12,269 nt of DNA, from positions 1 to 12,269 of the forward strand of contig JABZGZ010000031.1 in the NCBI GenBank assembly GCA_015259105.1. The letters run 5' to 3'. Shown in pieces: positions 1 to 6,257 of this stretch. The DNA comes from Atopobium sp. Lineage in GTDB: Bacteria > Actinomycetota > Coriobacteriia > Coriobacteriales > Atopobiaceae. The notes beneath the pieces are model-generated. The model worked only from the letters and a program-made list of their open reading frames with translations, was not told the DNA's origin and did not search any database. How positions within the stretch are numbered: the first letter of the stretch is position 1; every line of letters starts with the position of its first letter. Both the position numbers and the translations under genes were made by a program.

Positions 1-678
1 GGTGGAAGGAGTCTCACGGGTAACTGTCTCAATTGCGTAAGCAACGTTGTTGTTAGCCGATGCAGCCTCCTGAGCAGCAAGCTGAGCTTTTACCTCAGCG
101 TCAAGAGAGTCATAGTAACTCTTTGCCTCAGCGACCTGATTTTGGAGGTCATCAGCAGTAGTCTTCATTTCAGAAATCTGAGATTGGAGATTTTCTTGCT
201 CTGCTTCAAGTTCTTGCTGTTGAGCCTGAAGCTGGTCACCAAGAGATTTGACGGTATTGATGGAGTCAGCCTCCTGCTTGCTGGTGCGGTCCATATAGTA
301 GACGCGGCTGACAAAGTCCTCTGGGCTAGACGCTCCAAGGAGGAAGTCCAAAGTCTCCTGTGGGCCTGCCTTATAAGCACTCTTCATTGCTGCAGAAAGG
401 ACAAGACGCTGCTTATTGAGCTGGTCTGTAGTCTCTGCAATCTGCTCCTGAACCTCACCAATCTTGTTGTTGGTGGCGTCGAGTGCATAGGTTTTCTCGT
501 TAAGGTTATCCATGGCCTCTGCAAGAGCTGCACCAAGGGAGTCTAGCTGGGCAGATGCGGCCTCAAGATCGCTTTGTGGGTCTGCGAATAGCTTGGCTGG
601 GGTAAGCAGCGTAGTAGCTACACCAAGACCTGCAAATAAGAGAGCGTCTCGTCTTGTGAAAGATCGGCGCTGTGACAT
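1..678 (-). CDS. Exported coiled-coil protein, PcsB/CwlO-type peptidoglycan hydrolase (N-terminal part, cut by window edge)
   Basis: The frame is open for 226 codons from an ATG at 678 to the window edge, so the C-terminus is missing. The start follows GGAAGGAG five bases upstream. Residues 1-32 form a signal peptide: Arg pairs at 4-5 and 9-10, a hydrophobic stretch 12-26, and a likely cut after Ala32. TRRDALL at 8-14 loosely resembles a twin-arginine motif, so Tat export is possible. Residues about 35-205 are two long heptad-rich helical blocks rich in Gln, Glu, Ala and Leu. They are broken near 100-125 by a segment around ETLDFLLGASSPEDFVSRV, which is characteristic of the PcsB/CwlO coiled-coil domain. 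In that family the coiled coil controls a C-terminal NlpC/P60 or CHAP hydrolase that splits daughter cells. The enzymatic domain is not in this window, so hydrolase activity is inferred from the family. A structured leader lies upstream. Confidence 0.8.
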   Translation of the reverse strand, partial: MSQRRSFTRRDALLFAGLGVATTLLTPAKLFADPQSDLEAASAQLDSLGAALAEAMDNLNEKTYALDATNNKIGEVQEQIAETTDQLNKQRLVLSAAMKSAYKAGPQETLDFLLGASSPEDFVSRVYYMDRTSKQEADSINTVKSLGDQLQAQQQELEAEQENLQSQISEMKTTADDLQNQVAEAKSYYDSLDAEVKAQLAAQEAASANNNVAYAIETVTRETPST

Positions 679-691
679 ATAAGCTCCTTCC

Positions 692-735
692 GCAAAGCAC
701 GAAATCAATTGGGCAACGTGTTGCTTTGCTTTGCC
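692..735 (-). promoter_or_regulatory. Two competing hairpins just upstream of the coiled-coil protein's ribosome binding site
   Basis: In the minus-strand RNA, GGCAA (735-731) can pair with UUGCC (716-712). Alternatively GCAAAG (729-724) pairs with CUUUGC (697-692), extended after a 3-nt bulge by CACG (720-717) with CGUG (701-698). The two helices share bases and cannot form together. The second ends one or two bases before the GGAAGGAG at 691-684. This suggests, but does not prove, a translational expression platform for the structured leader at 739-820. Confidence 0.3.
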
Positions 736-738
736 ATC

Positions 739-820
739 TAGGATAGCTCATTTGATAAAAAATCAAAGTCAACTCACCGATTTCTTGGCGAGAAACCCGT
801 GTAAACAGGAAGCTACCCTA
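739..820 (-). promoter_or_regulatory. Candidate structured 5' leader RNA (four-way junction) of the coiled-coil hydrolase gene
   Basis: Read as minus-strand RNA, UAGGGUAGCU (820-811) pairs with AGCUAUCCUA (748-739) in a 10-bp helix with one G-U pair. On the plus strand the same position would be a C-A mismatch, which favours the minus-strand transcript. The helix encloses three hairpins: CCUGU/ACGGG (809-805 with 800-796, loop UUAC), CUCGCC/GGUGAG (792-787 with 778-773, one G-U), and UUUGAU/AUCAAA (767-762 with 756-751, loop of five U). Only 1, 3, 5 and 2 bases separate the helices. A candidate promoter ends about 15 bases before the structure. I do not see the conserved sequences I know for ydaO/yuaA, TPP, SAM, purine or c-di-GMP riboswitches. 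Confidence 0.4.
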
Positions 821-834
821 TCGAGTATTTGAAT

Positions 835-864
835 AGTTTACCCCGAAAATGACATTTAATACAA
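835..864 (-). promoter_or_regulatory. Candidate sigma-A-type promoter for the leader and coiled-coil protein gene
   Basis: On the minus strand TTGTAT (864-859) and TAAACT (840-835) are separated by 18 bases. They match the -35 and -10 consensus at 3 and 4 of 6 positions. A start near 828 would place the structured leader at the very 5' end of the transcript, which is the main support for this weak promoter. The rest of the gene-free stretch, 865-1083, holds no hairpin with a U-tract after apt and no RNA gene I recognise. Confidence 0.3.
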
Positions 865-1083
865 ATTCTAAAGACTATTTGTGCAGTTATATAGCATGGA
901 GCGGGCAAATATCATTGCATAAATTTATCTTTGACCTGCAATTATGGAGAAATTCTATGTATTGCAAACAAGTTTACTGTGATTAACAAAATGCTTATGT
1001 AAATAAGACAAATGGCCGACAAGCACGTAGTCTTGCCAGCCAAAATTGTCAGGTTAAAGTAAGTCTGATGTAAGTGATTTAGC

Positions 1084-1617
1084 TTATTGAACCTTGATAA
1101 GGGTGTAGACCTCTTGATCAAAGCACTTGCCAATAATCTCCCTTGGGTGCAGATAGCAAAGCTCAAGCGCAAATGCAAAGCCAGCTACTTTTGCACCGGC
1201 CTTCTCGGCAAGTTGAGCACAAGCAACGCAGGTGCCGCCAGTAGCAACCAGGTCATCAGCAATAAGAACAACGTCGTCTGGGGTAAGAGCATCGGTGTGA
1301 ATCTGAAGCTCGCTGGTACCGTACTCCAGGTCATAAGCCTGTGCGTAGACCTCACGAGGCAGCTTGCCTGGCTTACGAGCAGGAACAAAGCCTGCGCCCA
1401 GTTTGTAGGCTACAGGGGTTCCAACAAGAAAACCACGAGCTTCAGCACCAATAACCTTGGTGATTCCTGCATCAGCAAAGTGTTCTGCAATGTCATCAAC
1501 AACTGCGTGGAAGCACTCAGGATCTTTAAAAAGTGGAGTTACATCTTTAAAGATAACGCCTGGCTCTGGATAATCAGGAATGCTAATGATATGACTCTCA
1601 TAATCATACGTAGACAC
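1084..1617 (-). CDS. apt: Adenine phosphoribosyltransferase
   Basis: This 177-residue enzyme makes AMP and pyrophosphate from adenine and PRPP, the purine salvage step, in the cytoplasm. Length and layout are those of bacterial Apt. The N-terminal block around IPDYPEPGVIFKDVTPLF (13-30) is a family signature. GAEARGFLVG (58-67) and ARKPGKLPRE (80-89, the flexible active-site loop) follow. VVLIADDLVATGGTC (116-130) is the PRPP-binding motif with the acidic pair 121-122 and the TGGT turn. The start is GTG at 1617, behind GAGGA with four bases spacing. The only nearby ATG upstream in frame-shifted position is followed at once by a stop. The gene is last in the cluster, 51 bp after the MerR regulator. 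No clear terminator follows, so some transcripts may run on towards the coiled-coil gene. Confidence 0.95.
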   Translation of the reverse strand: MSTYDYESHIISIPDYPEPGVIFKDVTPLFKDPECFHAVVDDIAEHFADAGITKVIGAEARGFLVGTPVAYKLGAGFVPARKPGKLPREVYAQAYDLEYGTSELQIHTDALTPDDVVLIADDLVATGGTCVACAQLAEKAGAKVAGFAFALELCYLHPREIIGKCFDQEVYTLIKVQ

Positions 1618-1668
1618 AATGTCCTCACATTCAATATCAAAATCAATGAATAGTTATATATACCTAGA

Positions 1669-2532
1669 TTACTCGTCTAGATGCATATCCTTAAAAGATT
1701 CACGAACTAATTTAGTGATAAGTTCATTTCTGACCGCATTGGTAAGGCCTAACATGCGGGTCAAAGCGGCCATAAACTTCTGGCGAGTCTCGTCAGTATG
1801 GTCAACTTCAACTCCCCCGCCCTTTTTAGCGTATACGACAAGTGACTTTGCAAACATACTAGACTCTCGGTTTGCGGCCATAACGTATTGACGCAGGTTT
1901 TTGGGCTCAAAACCAAAGTGGCGAAGCTCATTACAAAGGCGAATCAACGTAAGGTCCTTGCCGTCTACAAGGTCTCTACCATGAGGAGAGCGCTTTAAAG
2001 CAATAACGCCTGCTTCGGAAAGCTGACGAACAAAGCCTACAGAGCATCCCACTATCTCTGGAATGCGATCAATAGCGTGATATTTCTGAACAACTTCAGG
2101 GTCATCTACAGGTACCACAATGGCATCAGCATGTGTGGCACCAAGAATTGCCTGAGACACTTGCTTTCCATCAAGCTGAGGTTGAGCCTGGCGAGAAGAA
2201 CTTTGAGCTTCAGGTGCAGCCTGAGCCTCAGCTCCAGTTGCCTCATCAGTCTGAGCTTTGACCTGTTGTTCAGCTTCAGGGTTTTTATCTTGCCTATCAA
2301 GCTCTTCTCTAATAACTGAGAGCGGCATAAAACGGCTTTTCTGCAGATACAGAATAGTCTCAAGTCGCTTAACGTCTTTTTGGGAATACAGACGATAGCC
2401 ACCAGCAGTTCTGGTAGGAGTAAGCAAACCTTCATCCTGCAGATACCTAACTTTGGAAACACTCAAGTCAGGATAGAGAGCCTGTAATTTCTTGACTACT
2501 TTACCAATGGTAAGAAAGCCTGAATCAGCCAT
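1669..2532 (-). CDS. ftsR: MerR-family transcriptional regulator, FtsR/Rv1828-like
   Basis: A cytoplasmic DNA-binding protein of 287 residues. Residues 6-78 are a MerR winged helix-turn-helix: FLTIGKVVKKLQ, then SKVRYLQDEGLL (26-37), the wing at GGYRLYS (44-50) and the dimerisation-helix start KRLETILYLQKSRF. Residues 80-125 form a Gln/Glu/Ala-rich linker with little predicted structure. Residues 140-235 look like a second MerR-type half (VGCSVGFVRQLSEAGVIALK and a long helical segment to VYAKKGG), as in Rv1828 of Mycobacterium and FtsR of Corynebacterium, which activates ftsZ. The gene follows the FHA gene by 17 bp, the same pairing as garA-Rv1828 and odhI-ftsR, which strongly supports the assignment. 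The ATG is preceded by AAAGGA at seven bases. The target genes in this organism cannot be read from the sequence. Confidence 0.82.
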   Translation of the reverse strand: MADSGFLTIGKVVKKLQALYPDLSVSKVRYLQDEGLLTPTRTAGGYRLYSQKDVKRLETILYLQKSRFMPLSVIREELDRQDKNPEAEQQVKAQTDEATGAEAQAAPEAQSSSRQAQPQLDGKQVSQAILGATHADAIVVPVDDPEVVQKYHAIDRIPEIVGCSVGFVRQLSEAGVIALKRSPHGRDLVDGKDLTLIRLCNELRHFGFEPKNLRQYVMAANRESSMFAKSLVVYAKKGGGVEVDHTDETRQKFMAALTRMLGLTNAVRNELITKLVRESFKDMHLDE

Positions 2533-2549
2533 AAAGCTATCCTTTAACC

Positions 2550-2966
2550 TTAAGCTGAAACTCTGCTGGTATGGAAGACCATGCGGAAGGTGCCAATCTG
2601 AATAGTTGAGCCATCACGCAGGGTAGCCTTGTTAATAATGGCACCATCAACCCAGGTACCATTGAGAGAATCAAGGTCTTCAATAGTTGCATAACCAAGA
2701 GCAAGATTAGAGAGATCAATGGTGGCATGATTTCTGGAAACTGTCATGTCGTTCAAGAAAACACTGCTCTTTGGATCTCTGCCAAGAGAAATCTGAGGTA
2801 AATTGAGCTCAAAAGTTTGGCCAGTCTGTGGTCCCTTGACAATAGTAAGGACAGGGTGAGCTGGCTTTTGTTGAGCCATAAGGTCTGGAACCGTAGCGTC
2901 AGCTGATGGCATGCGGAAAATCTCTGTTGAGTCTGGTGACTGCTGTTTGATGTCGTCAGTTGACAT
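2550..2966 (-). CDS. FHA-domain signalling protein, GarA/OdhI-like
   Basis: A 138-residue cytoplasmic protein with one forkhead-associated domain (about 55-132), which binds phosphothreonine. Core residues are present: LGR at 61-63, SRNH at 77-80, and LNGT at 101-104. The N-terminal tail of about 40 residues contains DSTEIFR (12-18), which lines up with the ETTSVFR phosphorylation motif of GarA/OdhI: Thr14 sits where the PknB site is and Ser13 where the PknG site is. In that family the unphosphorylated protein inhibits metabolic enzymes, and phosphorylation closes the FHA domain onto its own tail. Whether the same targets exist here is unknown. The start has AAGGAG five bases upstream. The gene is 38 bp after ridA and 17 bp before the MerR gene, so co-transcription is likely. 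Confidence 0.85.
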   Translation of the reverse strand: MSTDDIKQQSPDSTEIFRMPSADATVPDLMAQQKPAHPVLTIVKGPQTGQTFELNLPQISLGRDPKSSVFLNDMTVSRNHATIDLSNLALGYATIEDLDSLNGTWVDGAIINKATLRDGSTIQIGTFRMVFHTSRVSA

Positions 2967-3004
2967 GGTTTCTCCTTAATTTGGTTACAAGATAATAATA
3001 ACGC

Positions 3005-3385
3005 TTAACGACACGCAATGCAGTCCATTTCGATGAGCGCACCAAGTGGCAACGCAGAAACCTCAACAACTGCCCTGCCAGGTGCAGGAAGAACAAAGTA
3101 CTGCCTATAAATTTCGTTTACCTTTGGCAAATCATTGATATCAGCAAGGTAGATAGTTGTCTGAGCAACATCAGAAAGGGTACATCCTGCCTCTGCCAGA
3201 ATTGACTGAGCAAGATGTATAACACGAGTAGTCTGCTCTTCAATTCCTCCGTCTATTAGCTTCTTTGGGTCTTCTGCAGAGACCGCAATTTGACCAGTTA
3301 CAAATACCAATCTACCTGCAGTAGTACCCTGAGAGTATGGTCCCATAGGAGCTGGAACACCTACTGCATTAATTGCATATTTCAT
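3005..3385 (-). CDS. ridA: RidA-family enamine/imine deaminase (YjgF/YER057c/UK114)
   Basis: A 126-residue protein, the normal length of the family. RidA proteins form trimers that hydrolyse reactive 2-aminoacrylate and related imines released by PLP enzymes such as serine/threonine dehydratases. Visible signatures are PMGPYSQG (13-20, Tyr17), VFVTGQIA (27-34), and the C-terminal block GRAVVEVSALPLGALIEMD (103-121), with Arg104 and Glu120 corresponding to the carboxylate-binding Arg and the conserved Glu of active RidA. A two-residue PG insertion separates the usual PA from that Arg. The ATG overlaps the stop of the upstream GcvT-like gene as ATGA, a sign of translational coupling. Catalysis is expected but not proven; some family members are chaperone-like or regulatory. 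Confidence 0.92.
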   Translation of the reverse strand: MKYAINAVGVPAPMGPYSQGTTAGRLVFVTGQIAVSAEDPKKLIDGGIEEQTTRVIHLAQSILAEAGCTLSDVAQTTIYLADINDLPKVNEIYRQYFVLPAPGRAVVEVSALPLGALIEMDCIACR

Positions 3386-4224
3386 AGAAGATCACCCCTT
3401 GCGCCAATGAAATCATCAGAGGCTCTGAGTAAACCCCAACCCTCAAGTTTATCTTTAGCTACTACTACTTTAGTGTTACTTGCAAGTTCTGAAAACCATG
3501 GAAGATATGTTTTTAGACCTTCAACGAGCTGCTTATGACCAAGAGGATGAACTGCCTCAAAAGAAAGCAAGCTTCTAAAAAGAATTACCGTATGCACTGG
3601 AGGAACCATAACCAGATAGGCGGGAACTTTCTTGGTTGAAACATTGGCCACAAGAGCAGGGATTGTTTGGTCAAGCATAAGATTGCAAAGCTTTGAGTCT
3701 TCTGGGAGCTTCTGTTCTCCCAGGTAGTCCATAAGGACCTTCTTGGCCTTTTTACCAGCAAGAAGAAGCGGAGTAAGCAGCGGAGTTGCATCTTCCAAAG
3801 AGACTTCTGCATAAGGAGTTACACCGTTTTGCTCGACTGATGCAATGATAGAAAGCCACTCGTCTAGAATAAGCGAGCGCTCAGATGCATCAAGTACCAC
3901 GTACTCGTTTTGACCAGAGCGCGCGAGAAGACCGATGGAAGACAGAGATCCGTCTCCTGTAAGCGCACACTCAAATGAAGTCTCTCCCACCTCAAGCTGC
4001 TTACCTGCAAAGACAGCTTCCACAAAATTTTGAGCTGAAACTCCACTCACCAGCGTGTAGCCGATACCGCTCAGGTCAATAAGAGCACAATCTTTCAGAG
4101 CTTCCTCAAGGGGTTTCTCGCCATAGAAAGATTGGGCTAAGTTGAAGCCTTCAGTTGAGGTTGAGAATTGTGCACCAAGATACTCAAGCTCGGTATGAAG
4201 GATAGAGCGTTTCTGCTCAGACAT
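3382..4224 (-). CDS. Short divergent GcvT/YgfZ-like folate-binding-fold protein
   Basis: A 280-residue protein resembling the aminomethyltransferase (GcvT) fold. CALIDLSGIGYTLVSGVSAQNFVEAVF (46-72) matches the GcvT stretch around D-L-S-x-x-G-x-x-x-V-x-G-x-D-A. LTGDGSLSSIGLLARSGQNEYVV (88-110) matches its next strand pair. The C-terminus reads LRASDDFIGARGDLL, like the end of the GcvT barrel. It is about 80 residues shorter than true GcvT. Where GcvT has the folate-contacting Asn-Asp (LTND), this protein has VFAGKQL (71-77), so ordinary tetrahydrofolate-dependent transfer is doubtful. No gcvP or other cleavage-system gene lies nearby. The ATG overlaps the dacA stop by one base (TAATG), and the coding sequence of dacA supplies GGGAG. 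The protein is probably a regulatory or repurposed member; the family call is fairly good, the function unknown. Confidence 0.65.
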   Translation of the reverse strand: MSEQKRSILHTELEYLGAQFSTSTEGFNLAQSFYGEKPLEEALKDCALIDLSGIGYTLVSGVSAQNFVEAVFAGKQLEVGETSFECALTGDGSLSSIGLLARSGQNEYVVLDASERSLILDEWLSIIASVEQNGVTPYAEVSLEDATPLLTPLLLAGKKAKKVLMDYLGEQKLPEDSKLCNLMLDQTIPALVANVSTKKVPAYLVMVPPVHTVILFRSLLSFEAVHPLGHKQLVEGLKTYLPWFSELASNTKVVVAKDKLEGWGLLRASDDFIGARGDLL

Positions 4225-5447
4225 TAGTTTCTCCCAAAGAGATACGGAGCAACCGAATGCAGGTCAAAGAGGTTGTAGGCCGGAATAGTCCACAGCGTAA
4301 GATGTGCCTGGGTAATGGTGGTGCCTACCTGCGCGGAATCTTGGGACCAGTCAGTTGAAGAAACCAGCTGGTTGTTAGCTACTGGATAGTTGGGAGAAAG
4401 CATGGAGGTCTGGTAGGTGAAGTCTTTAGAGCCAGGCCATGCCATATACGTGGTAGAAGTTGATGGTTTAACCACTGCAGAAAGCAAGAAGTTGTCCTCG
4501 CTGTTGCGAATCTGCACAATCTGGTCAGTTCGCTGGATGCTTACGCGATTGTAATTGCGATAAGCCCAGTTCATTAGAATGGCTGTATCGTCAAAACGAC
4601 CTTGTGTAGTCTCGCAACCAAGTACGCAGGTATACAGCGTAATGTTTCCGCGCTTGGAAGCGCCCAAGAAGGCGGTACCAGAGTCCTCTGCACCTGTTTT
4701 AATGCCGAGAAGACCGCGGTAGGAGTCCATAAGGTCATCGGTTGAATGGAACGTACGCTGCTCCCCTCCTACCGTTGTAGTGTATGACCTGGTGTGCACT
4801 GCGCTTGCGATGAGTGGATAGTGCTCACGCGCATAACGGCCCATCAGAGCAAGGTCTCGCGCGGTTGAATAGTGACCATCAGCATCTAAGCCGTGAGGAT
4901 TCTGGAACTGCGTGTGAGTCATGCCAATCTCAGCAGCCTTCTTGTTCATTTGGTCAACAAAGGCCTGTTGAGAGCCAGATACATTGACGGCGATGTTATA
5001 AGCCGCATCGTGTGCGGAATACACCAGCATCATCATAATAAGTTGCCTGAGTGTAGGCGTATCGTCCGAGGTCAAACCTGCAACTTGAGAACCCTCTTCA
5101 AGATCTGGAACTGTGATTTCACAAGGCTCATCAAGATTAACGCCAGAATCAAGCGCAACAATTGCAGTCATAACTTTGGTGATGGATGCCATAGGGAGCT
5201 CTTGATCTGGGTTTTTGCTCCAGAGAACGTTTCCTTGAGCATCAGTAACAATGGCGGTAGTTGCCTCAGTAAGTTTTGGCTCATCTGTTACAGAAGACTT
5301 GTGAGAAGAGGTATTTTCAGCCAAAACCGTAGTTGCAGGAGCAAAAGGAGCAGCTAAAACAAAAACAAGCAGCAAGCTAACAAGAAAAGCCAGCGTCTTA
5401 TCAGAGAGCTGGCGCAAAGAAACATGGTTGTGCTGAAGGAAAGTCAT
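4224..5447 (-). CDS. dacA: D-alanyl-D-alanine carboxypeptidase (class C low-molecular-weight PBP), unusual SxH motif
   Basis: An exported serine carboxypeptidase (peptidase S11) that trims the terminal D-Ala from peptidoglycan pentapeptides. I start it at the ATG at 5447, which has AGG six bases upstream. A TTG two codons earlier is in frame but less well placed. Numbers here count from that TTG. A signal or anchor segment lies at about 20-45 (LAFLVSLLLVFVLAAPFAPA). The catalytic S90-I-T-K93 follows PMA, and the KTG box is K252-T253-G254 within GIKTGAEDSG. The second motif, usually S-G/A-N-D, reads S146-A-H148-D. A C-terminal region (about 300-380) resembles the PBP5-associated domain, with no obvious amphipathic anchor helix. 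The gene lies 12 bp after pgsA and overlaps the GcvT-like gene by one base, consistent with one operon. Confidence 0.92.
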   Translation of the reverse strand: MTFLQHNHVSLRQLSDKTLAFLVSLLLVFVLAAPFAPATTVLAENTSSHKSSVTDEPKLTEATTAIVTDAQGNVLWSKNPDQELPMASITKVMTAIVALDSGVNLDEPCEITVPDLEEGSQVAGLTSDDTPTLRQLIMMMLVYSAHDAAYNIAVNVSGSQQAFVDQMNKKAAEIGMTHTQFQNPHGLDADGHYSTARDLALMGRYAREHYPLIASAVHTRSYTTTVGGEQRTFHSTDDLMDSYRGLLGIKTGAEDSGTAFLGASKRGNITLYTCVLGCETTQGRFDDTAILMNWAYRNYNRVSIQRTDQIVQIRNSEDNFLLSAVVKPSTSTTYMAWPGSKDFTYQTSMLSPNYPVANNQLVSSTDWSQDSAQVGTTITQAHLTLWTIPAYNLFDLHSVAPYLFGRN

Positions 5448-5459
5448 AAACAACCTAAC

Positions 5460-6191
5460 TTATGCTTGAGTGTTTTTACTATTTTTAACTATTTTAGCCG
5501 CTTCACCAGTATAAACAACTGCAGTAATTGCCGAGAAAACAATTCCTATATACACAAAGAAGATACCCAGTGCGCTGCTCTCAGAGTTAAGACCTGGAAG
5601 CCAACTGACGTTTACCAGACCAAGGCCAGATACAACAGGGATACCTAGAAGAAGCAGACTAAAACCAGTCATCAAAAAAGCAGTTGCAGTTTTACCGACA
5701 AAGACAACATCAATAGGACGCCTGCGGAATTTGCGCACAGCAAGTGCACCAAAAGTAAGGTAAATATCTCGGCCAATAACAAACAACGGAATCCAGAGAG
5801 GGAGCTCACCAATAATCAAGAGGCCAAGGACGCCAGTGATAAGAAGGACTCGGTCCATGATAGGATCCATGATTTTTCCCAGCCAGCTTACGGTTTGCGT
5901 TCTACGAGCAATCTGGCCGTCAAGGAAGTCAGTAACAGCTGCAGTTACATAACAACCAAGTGCTACCCAACGATTTCCACCTGTTGAGAAGAGCACAAGA
6001 AAGACAATCGTAAGAATCAATCTGCAAAAAGTAATGACGTTTGCAACAGTAAAAATAGCGTTGGAAGGGTTGTTAGAACTACCAACTGGATCAGTAATAG
6101 TTCCCTCTGCCTGCGCCTTTGCTGCATCGGCGTCTGCTGCTTCTTTAATTTGGGATGCTACTTGATTAGCTAGCTGCTGCCTAGTTTGCAA
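5460..6191 (-). CDS. pgsA: CDP-alcohol phosphatidyltransferase, probably phosphatidylglycerophosphate synthase
   Basis: An integral membrane enzyme of 243 residues, expected to transfer a phosphatidyl group from CDP-diacylglycerol to glycerol-3-phosphate, the committed step to phosphatidylglycerol and cardiolipin. The family signature D-x2-D-G-x2-A-R-x8-G-x3-D-x3-D is complete: D88, D91-G92, A95-R96, G105, D109, D113. Hydrophobic segments lie at about 48-70, 75-88, 113-127, 131-150, 168-190 and 207-228. The first 45 residues are a hydrophilic Ala/Gln-rich extension not needed for the fold. Start is a TTG at 6191, behind GGGGAG with seven bases spacing. No other Met, Val or Leu start fits before the first membrane helix as well. 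The glycerol-3-phosphate acceptor is inferred from family and context; other CDP-alcohol transferases share the motif. It heads the cluster that contains dacA. Confidence 0.85.
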   Translation of the reverse strand: MQTRQQLANQVASQIKEAADADAAKAQAEGTITDPVGSSNNPSNAIFTVANVITFCRLILTIVFLVLFSTGGNRWVALGCYVTAAVTDFLDGQIARRTQTVSWLGKIMDPIMDRVLLITGVLGLLIIGELPLWIPLFVIGRDIYLTFGALAVRKFRRRPIDVVFVGKTATAFLMTGFSLLLLGIPVVSGLGLVNVSWLPGLNSESSALGIFFVYIGIVFSAITAVVYTGEAAKIVKNSKNTQA

Positions 6192-6229
6192 CGTTTCTCT
6201 CCCCTTTTTGTAGAACAGAACATGCGTCT

Positions 6230-6257
6230 ATTTTAACGTAAGTTGCACGATAGCAAA
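6230..6257 (-). promoter_or_regulatory. Candidate promoter for the pgsA-dacA-ridA-ftsR cluster
   Basis: In the 66-bp gap after the M20 peptidase, the minus strand has TTTGCT (6257-6252), 16 bases, then TAAAAT (6235-6230, 5 of 6 match to the -10 consensus). A start near 6223 leaves a leader of about 30 bases before the TTG of pgsA. There is no terminator hairpin between the peptidase gene and pgsA, so read-through may also feed the cluster. Confidence 0.4.

Noticed and set aside
142..546. Plus-strand open frame of 134 codons opposite the coiled-coil gene
   Set aside because: The minus-strand frame runs open for the whole 226 codons with a signal peptide, ribosome binding site and heptad repeats; the plus frame mirrors its codon pattern.
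739..820. Assignment of the leader to the c-di-AMP (ydaO/yuaA) riboswitch
   Set aside because: Tempting because that class controls wall hydrolases, but the conserved loop sequences I know for it are not visible and the element is shorter; left unassigned.
1012..1045. Hairpin GGC...GACAAG / CTTG.C...GCC after apt as terminator
   Set aside because: The pairing has internal mismatches and no T-run follows in the minus direction.
1087..1653. Long plus-strand open frame (188 codons) opposite apt
   Set aside because: It lies antisense to a well-recognised Apt protein, has no family-like motifs and no ribosome binding site; it is a shadow of codon bias.
1674..1690. Inverted repeat around CTAGATTACTCGTCTAG at the end of the MerR gene as an operator
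   Set aside because: Only five base pairs and it overlaps coding sequence; no promoter elements of good quality around it.
4893..5357. Plus-strand open frame of 154 codons opposite dacA
   Set aside because: Antisense to the catalytic half of DacA, whose motifs are clear.
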